From Elusimicrobiota bacterium (lineage in GTDB: Bacteria; Elusimicrobiota; Elusimicrobia; Elusimicrobiales; UBA9959): DNA of 33,021 nucleotides. The translations under genes were made by a program, and so were the position numbers. The notes under the pieces were generated by a model that saw only the letters and a list, made by a program, of their open reading frames with translations, was not told the origin of the DNA and did not search any database. Positions 30,301-33,021 of the stretch are shown here, in pieces (within the stretch, counting starts at the first letter, position 1; every line of letters begins with the position of its first letter). The stretch covers positions 1 through 33,021 of the forward strand of contig JACQWV010000050.1 of NCBI GenBank assembly GCA_016209085.1, read 5' to 3'.

Positions 30301-33021
30301 TTATATCTGCGTGGGTATCATCGCATAGTCCTGAAGCTCAAGCCAGATATTTCCGTCAGCATCAAACACAAAAGCGTCATAAAGGCTTTTTCCGGATGGG
30401 TCCTGCCCTTTATAAACAGCGTGGATGTACAGGGTTTCAGGCGGCTGGCTGAAATTGTGAATGATTATATGTCCCAATGCGTCGGGCAGGGTCATTTTCT
30501 TCTCAAAATAGATGTCCCTGTATCCGCAGGTCTGGAAAGCCGCTTCTATAATCATGGGGTGGAACAGCAGTTCCGGATTAGCCGTTTCCCATAGGGGAGC
30601 GGATGGTTTTTTGTAAACCGCAAGGACTTCTTCCTTCTTGATGGACAGGATTCCTTCAAGCACCTGGAAACTAGGACCGTGAAAATAAGTTTTGTATATC
30701 GTGTCAGCAGTCACTTTGAATTTTTTTGTTTTCGGGACTGCGGGCTTTTCATCCGGATTCCACGAGGATTCGGGAGCGTCCTGGACGCGGGCCGAGAAAT
30801 GAGTTCTTGTAGAGCCTAATTTTATCCCTTTTGCGTTTATAAAGTTGGACTCCATTTTCATTTCCGGCTTCCCGTGTCTGGAGACGCAGATTATCCTGAC
30901 TTCAAGGGGATTATTCTTGAGAAGTTTTATCGGCATGTAAAAATGTATGTCCCCGAGGGATTTCGGGGTTTTGCCCGTGAAAACCCTTGCGGTCTCGGCG
31001 AAAGTTTCAATTCCCATCACTCCCGGCACGTACGGGGTCCCGTTTATGGAATGGTCATTCATATAAGGGTCTGTTTCAAGACTGAAAGTTTTAAGGGAAG
31101 CCGATTCCAGCCCCTTTGCCTCCTTTATCACCTTTCCTGAAAAATGGAATTCTGCAGAGCGGGTTTCCGGGAAATCCGGGTTAAACTCAAGCTGTTTGTC
31201 CCAGTCAAGGCTGCCGAGGCTGGCTGAGAGCACTATTTCAGGGATTTTTCCGTATACGATTTCGTCCAGAAGAGCGTTCATTCCTTCGTCGGGGTATAGG
31301 AATTCCAGGCGCTGGGATTTCAGAAACGCCTCAACGCCGGGTCTCATTGCCATTCCTATCTCAGCATAACCTGTCATGTCAACTGCAAGAGCTCTTATTC
31401 CCGCATTGGAAAGGCTTATTGCAAATTTTGAAATGTAGTCGCTTGCTGCAGCGTAATCGGATTGACCCAGATTTCCGTATTTTCCGGCTATTGAGGAAAT
31501 CATGACGAAGAATCCGTTGTCCTTGACCACGCCCGATTTCCAGAAGTTTATTGCGCTGTCCGCCTTTGTGTTGAAAACGGCGAAAAATTCGTCAAGAGTC
31601 TTGTCAACGATGAGTTTTGAGCGCTCAAGACCCGCGAAATGAACGAGCCCGTCAACGCGGCCGTGTTCTTTTTTTATGGCTTCAATCACGGAATTGAATA
31701 TCTCCCGGTTGTTCACGTCGCAGTAATAATAATGCGCTTTTGCCCCGCAGGATTTCAGGTTTTCAATGGTTTTGTAAAGGAGCGCTGAATCCTTTATCTT
31801 CGTGAATTCCCTTTCAAGCATTGCCGGAGTGGGTTTTTCCGTTTTTCTCTTCAACTCCTCCCACAGGACGGCCGTCTTGAAATTTTTCAGTTCTTCTTCG
31901 CTCATTGACGCCCATTCGCCGGAGTTTTCGTTTAAAGTTATTATGTCCAGAATTATTATGACGGGTCTGTATCTTCTTGCGGTTATTTCCGCGAATTTGG
32001 CGCCCAGCCCTCTGCCCCCTCCGGTCAGAACGATTTTTTTCCCCCGCAGGTCCAGATTCTCCGCAGAGGTTTCAAGCAGAGCCGGTTTGCTCATTATCGT
32101 AAAGCGTTTGTTGGAGTCGTAACTTATCATGGCCCTTTTGTCCGCGTAAAGCAGTTCGTAAAAAGTTTTGTGAGCGACTGCTTCGGGTTTTGAATCCGGC
32201 GCAAAGTCCAGAAACTTTACTATGCTTTTATCAATTTCTTTCCTTAAACACAGGTTTATTCCGTTTATCGCGCCGTAAACAGGGTCGTAAGCCTCTGAGG
32301 TTTTGTATCCGAAAGCGCCGTCAACTTTGGTGGCTGTTACGAAGAAAGTTGAATAGCCCTCTTCCATTTTGTTTAAACTCGCGTTAAAATGTTTGGCGGC
32401 AAGGAACAGGGGCATGGCCCATCGTTTAATGTCCGCAGAAGCGTTGGTATTCCTGTCTAGTTTTTTGGGAGCGGTTCCGAGAAGATAGAAAACCCCCTGC
32501 ACGTCGCCGTGCGCTCCGGCAAAGTCCGCGATAGAGCGTTCAACTCCTTCAATATCACTCCAGTCCACGACAAAAGAGTCTTTTGTTTTTGATTTTATTG
32601 TTGTAAATACGAAAGAATCTATCCTGAGCTTGTTTAATTCAAACCTGAAGGACTTTGTCAGCTCCGGGTCGTCTGAAAAAATGACAACCGGCCGTTTGCT
32701 TGACAATTTTTTTACCAGTTCGTCCTGGACAGGCATCGGAGCCGGAGCCGGAACGTGCCGTATGTGCCTCTTGGGATAGGACGAGGGTATAGGGTATAGG
32801 GTAGAGGGACTTGAGACCTGAGACTTGAGACCTGTGACTTGCCTATCCTCTATCCGCTCGCCTCTCGCCTCTAACTTTATTCCTGTTTCGTCCATGACGA
32901 ATTTTATGCAGTGCCTTATCGTCGGGTAATCCTTGAGCGAGAGGTTTTCTTTTCTGGGGATGTCGTAATGCTCGCGGATCATTGCAAAAAGCTCCGCCTG
33001 TTTGACAGTGTCAATGCCCAA
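30301..33021 (-). CDS. Type I polyketide/fatty-acid synthase, 3' part (ACP end, KR, DH)
   Basis: The last 906 codons of a multidomain synthase; the start lies beyond the right edge (the first visible codon is TTG for Leu, an internal codon). The visible N-terminus is the second half of an acyl carrier domain (LGIDTVKQAELFAMI, to about residue 43). Then comes a linker altered by repeat arrays (50-90), and a ketoreductase with its structural half (about 110-320) and catalytic half (325-600): NADPH loop LTGGGRGLGA, catalytic Ser in MISSIAG (509/510) and Tyr523 in SDYAAASDY. A double-hotdog dehydratase (about 645-905) follows, with His657 in NDHSINGTPYVPG; the second-fold acidic position is Glu (HPMIIEAAFQ) instead of the usual Asp. 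The carrier has Thr where Ser is normally modified. A PPTase and an acyl-CoA carboxyltransferase follow. Confidence 0.9.
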   Translation of the reverse strand: MGIDTVKQAELFAMIREHYDIPRKENLSLKDYPTIRHCIKFVMDETGIKLEARGERIEDRQVTGLKSQVSSPSTLYPIPSSYPKRHIRHVPAPAPMPVQDELVKKLSSKRPVVIFSDDPELTKSFRFELNKLRIDSFVFTTIKSKTKDSFVVDWSDIEGVERSIADFAGAHGDVQGVFYLLGTAPKKLDRNTNASADIKRWAMPLFLAAKHFNASLNKMEEGYSTFFVTATKVDGAFGYKTSEAYDPVYGAINGINLCLRKEIDKSIVKFLDFAPDSKPEAVAHKTFYELLYADKRAMISYDSNKRFTIMSKPALLETSAENLDLRGKKIVLTGGGRGLGAKFAEITARRYRPVIIILDIITLNENSGEWASMSEEELKNFKTAVLWEELKRKTEKPTPAMLEREFTKIKDSALLYKTIENLKSCGAKAHYYYCDVNNREIFNSVIEAIKKEHGRVDGLVHFAGLERSKLIVDKTLDEFFAVFNTKADSAINFWKSGVVKDNGFFVMISSIAGKYGNLGQSDYAAASDYISKFAISLSNAGIRALAVDMTGYAEIGMAMRPGVEAFLKSQRLEFLYPDEGMNALLDEIVYGKIPEIVLSASLGSLDWDKQLEFNPDFPETRSAEFHFSGKVIKEAKGLESASLKTFSLETDPYMNDHSINGTPYVPGVMGIETFAETARVFTGKTPKSLGDIHFYMPIKLLKNNPLEVRIICVSRHGKPEMKMESNFINAKGIKLGSTRTHFSARVQDAPESSWNPDEKPAVPKTKKFKVTADTIYKTYFHGPSFQVLEGILSIKKEEVLAVYKKPSAPLWETANPELLFHPMIIEAAFQTCGYRDIYFEKKMTLPDALGHIIIHNFSQPPETLYIHAVYKGQDPSGKSLYDAFVFDADGNIWLELQDYAMIPTQI
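32774..32874. repeat. Tandem arrays inside the PKS ACP-KR linker
   Basis: AGGGTAT units, then GAGACTT/GAGACCT units, then CTCTATC/CTCGCCT units in immediate succession, with the outer parts (GATAGG...CCTATC) partly inverted. About 34 codons are read through in frame (ERIEDRQVTGLKSQVSSPST and following). The site is an inter-domain linker, where extra residues are likely tolerated. Confidence 0.75.

Noticed and set aside
1-33021. tRNA, rRNA, integrase or full transposase genes
   Set aside because: I looked for cloverleaf-like stretches and for transposase or integrase proteins in the ORFs and saw none. The mobile elements here are non-autonomous.

Overview
The window looks like a chromosomal segment from an uncultured, probably anaerobic bacterium with moderate GC. 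Genes are dense and short palindromic repeats are unusually abundant. Gene content (an OPT peptide transporter, a glutamate-mutase-L-type ATPase, a type I PKS fragment, stand-alone receivers) and repeat style recall deep candidate phyla such as Omnitrophota-like lineages. That placement is inference; the window holds no rRNA, tRNA or phylogenetic marker that settles it.

Layout. (1) 1-5586, minus strand: a peptide-uptake operon read right to left, with two Opp/Dpp-type ABC ATPases, an M20 tripeptidase-like enzyme, an OPT transporter, and the start of a DppB-like permease that runs off the left edge. (2) 5712-6161, minus: D-aminoacyl-tRNA deacylase. (3) 6252-14601, plus: a Lrp/AsnC-type ligand-binding domain, a secreted hypothetical, a DUF192 lipoprotein, a small hypothetical, a MutL-family ASKHA ATPase, a conserved partner of unknown function, a GT-C membrane glycosyltransferase and an FAD oxidoreductase. 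Several of these genes overlap. (4) 14650-22299, plus: two tandem copies of a four-gene membrane cassette (A-B-C-D, A-B-C-D), followed by a TauE/SafE-family permease. (5) 23183-26714, minus: a PpiC/SurA-type foldase, an MscS channel and three paralogous single-domain receivers. Upstream of the receivers lies a sigma70-like promoter with one exact CRP-type and one exact FNR-type dyad. (6) 27105-33021, minus: a fourth receiver, a small protein, an acyl-CoA carboxyltransferase, an Sfp-type phosphopantetheinyl transferase and the 3' part of a PKS (ACP end-KR-DH).

The best candidate for an undescribed system is the duplicated A-B-C-D cassette. Protein A has a signal peptide, a periplasmic Fn3-like region, a membrane helix, a highly conserved cytoplasmic domain and a last helix. 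B and D are polytopic. C is a soluble Rossmann-like domain between two helices. The same order occurs twice and the A paralogues are strongly conserved, which implies one multi-subunit membrane assembly in two versions. Its function cannot be read from sequence.

The second theme is repeat invasion of genes without loss of frame. A 125-bp terminal-inverted-repeat element is present three times, once as a 43-codon insertion in the phosphopantetheinyl transferase with TTTA on both sides. Separate palindromes sit in frame in the M20 peptidase (18 codons), in A1 (9 codons, shown by comparison with A2) and probably in the FAD oxidoreductase. Degenerate 6-9-bp tandem arrays, often in inverted pairs, fill gene junctions and also extend or interrupt coding regions (DppF C-terminus, PPTase, PKS linker).
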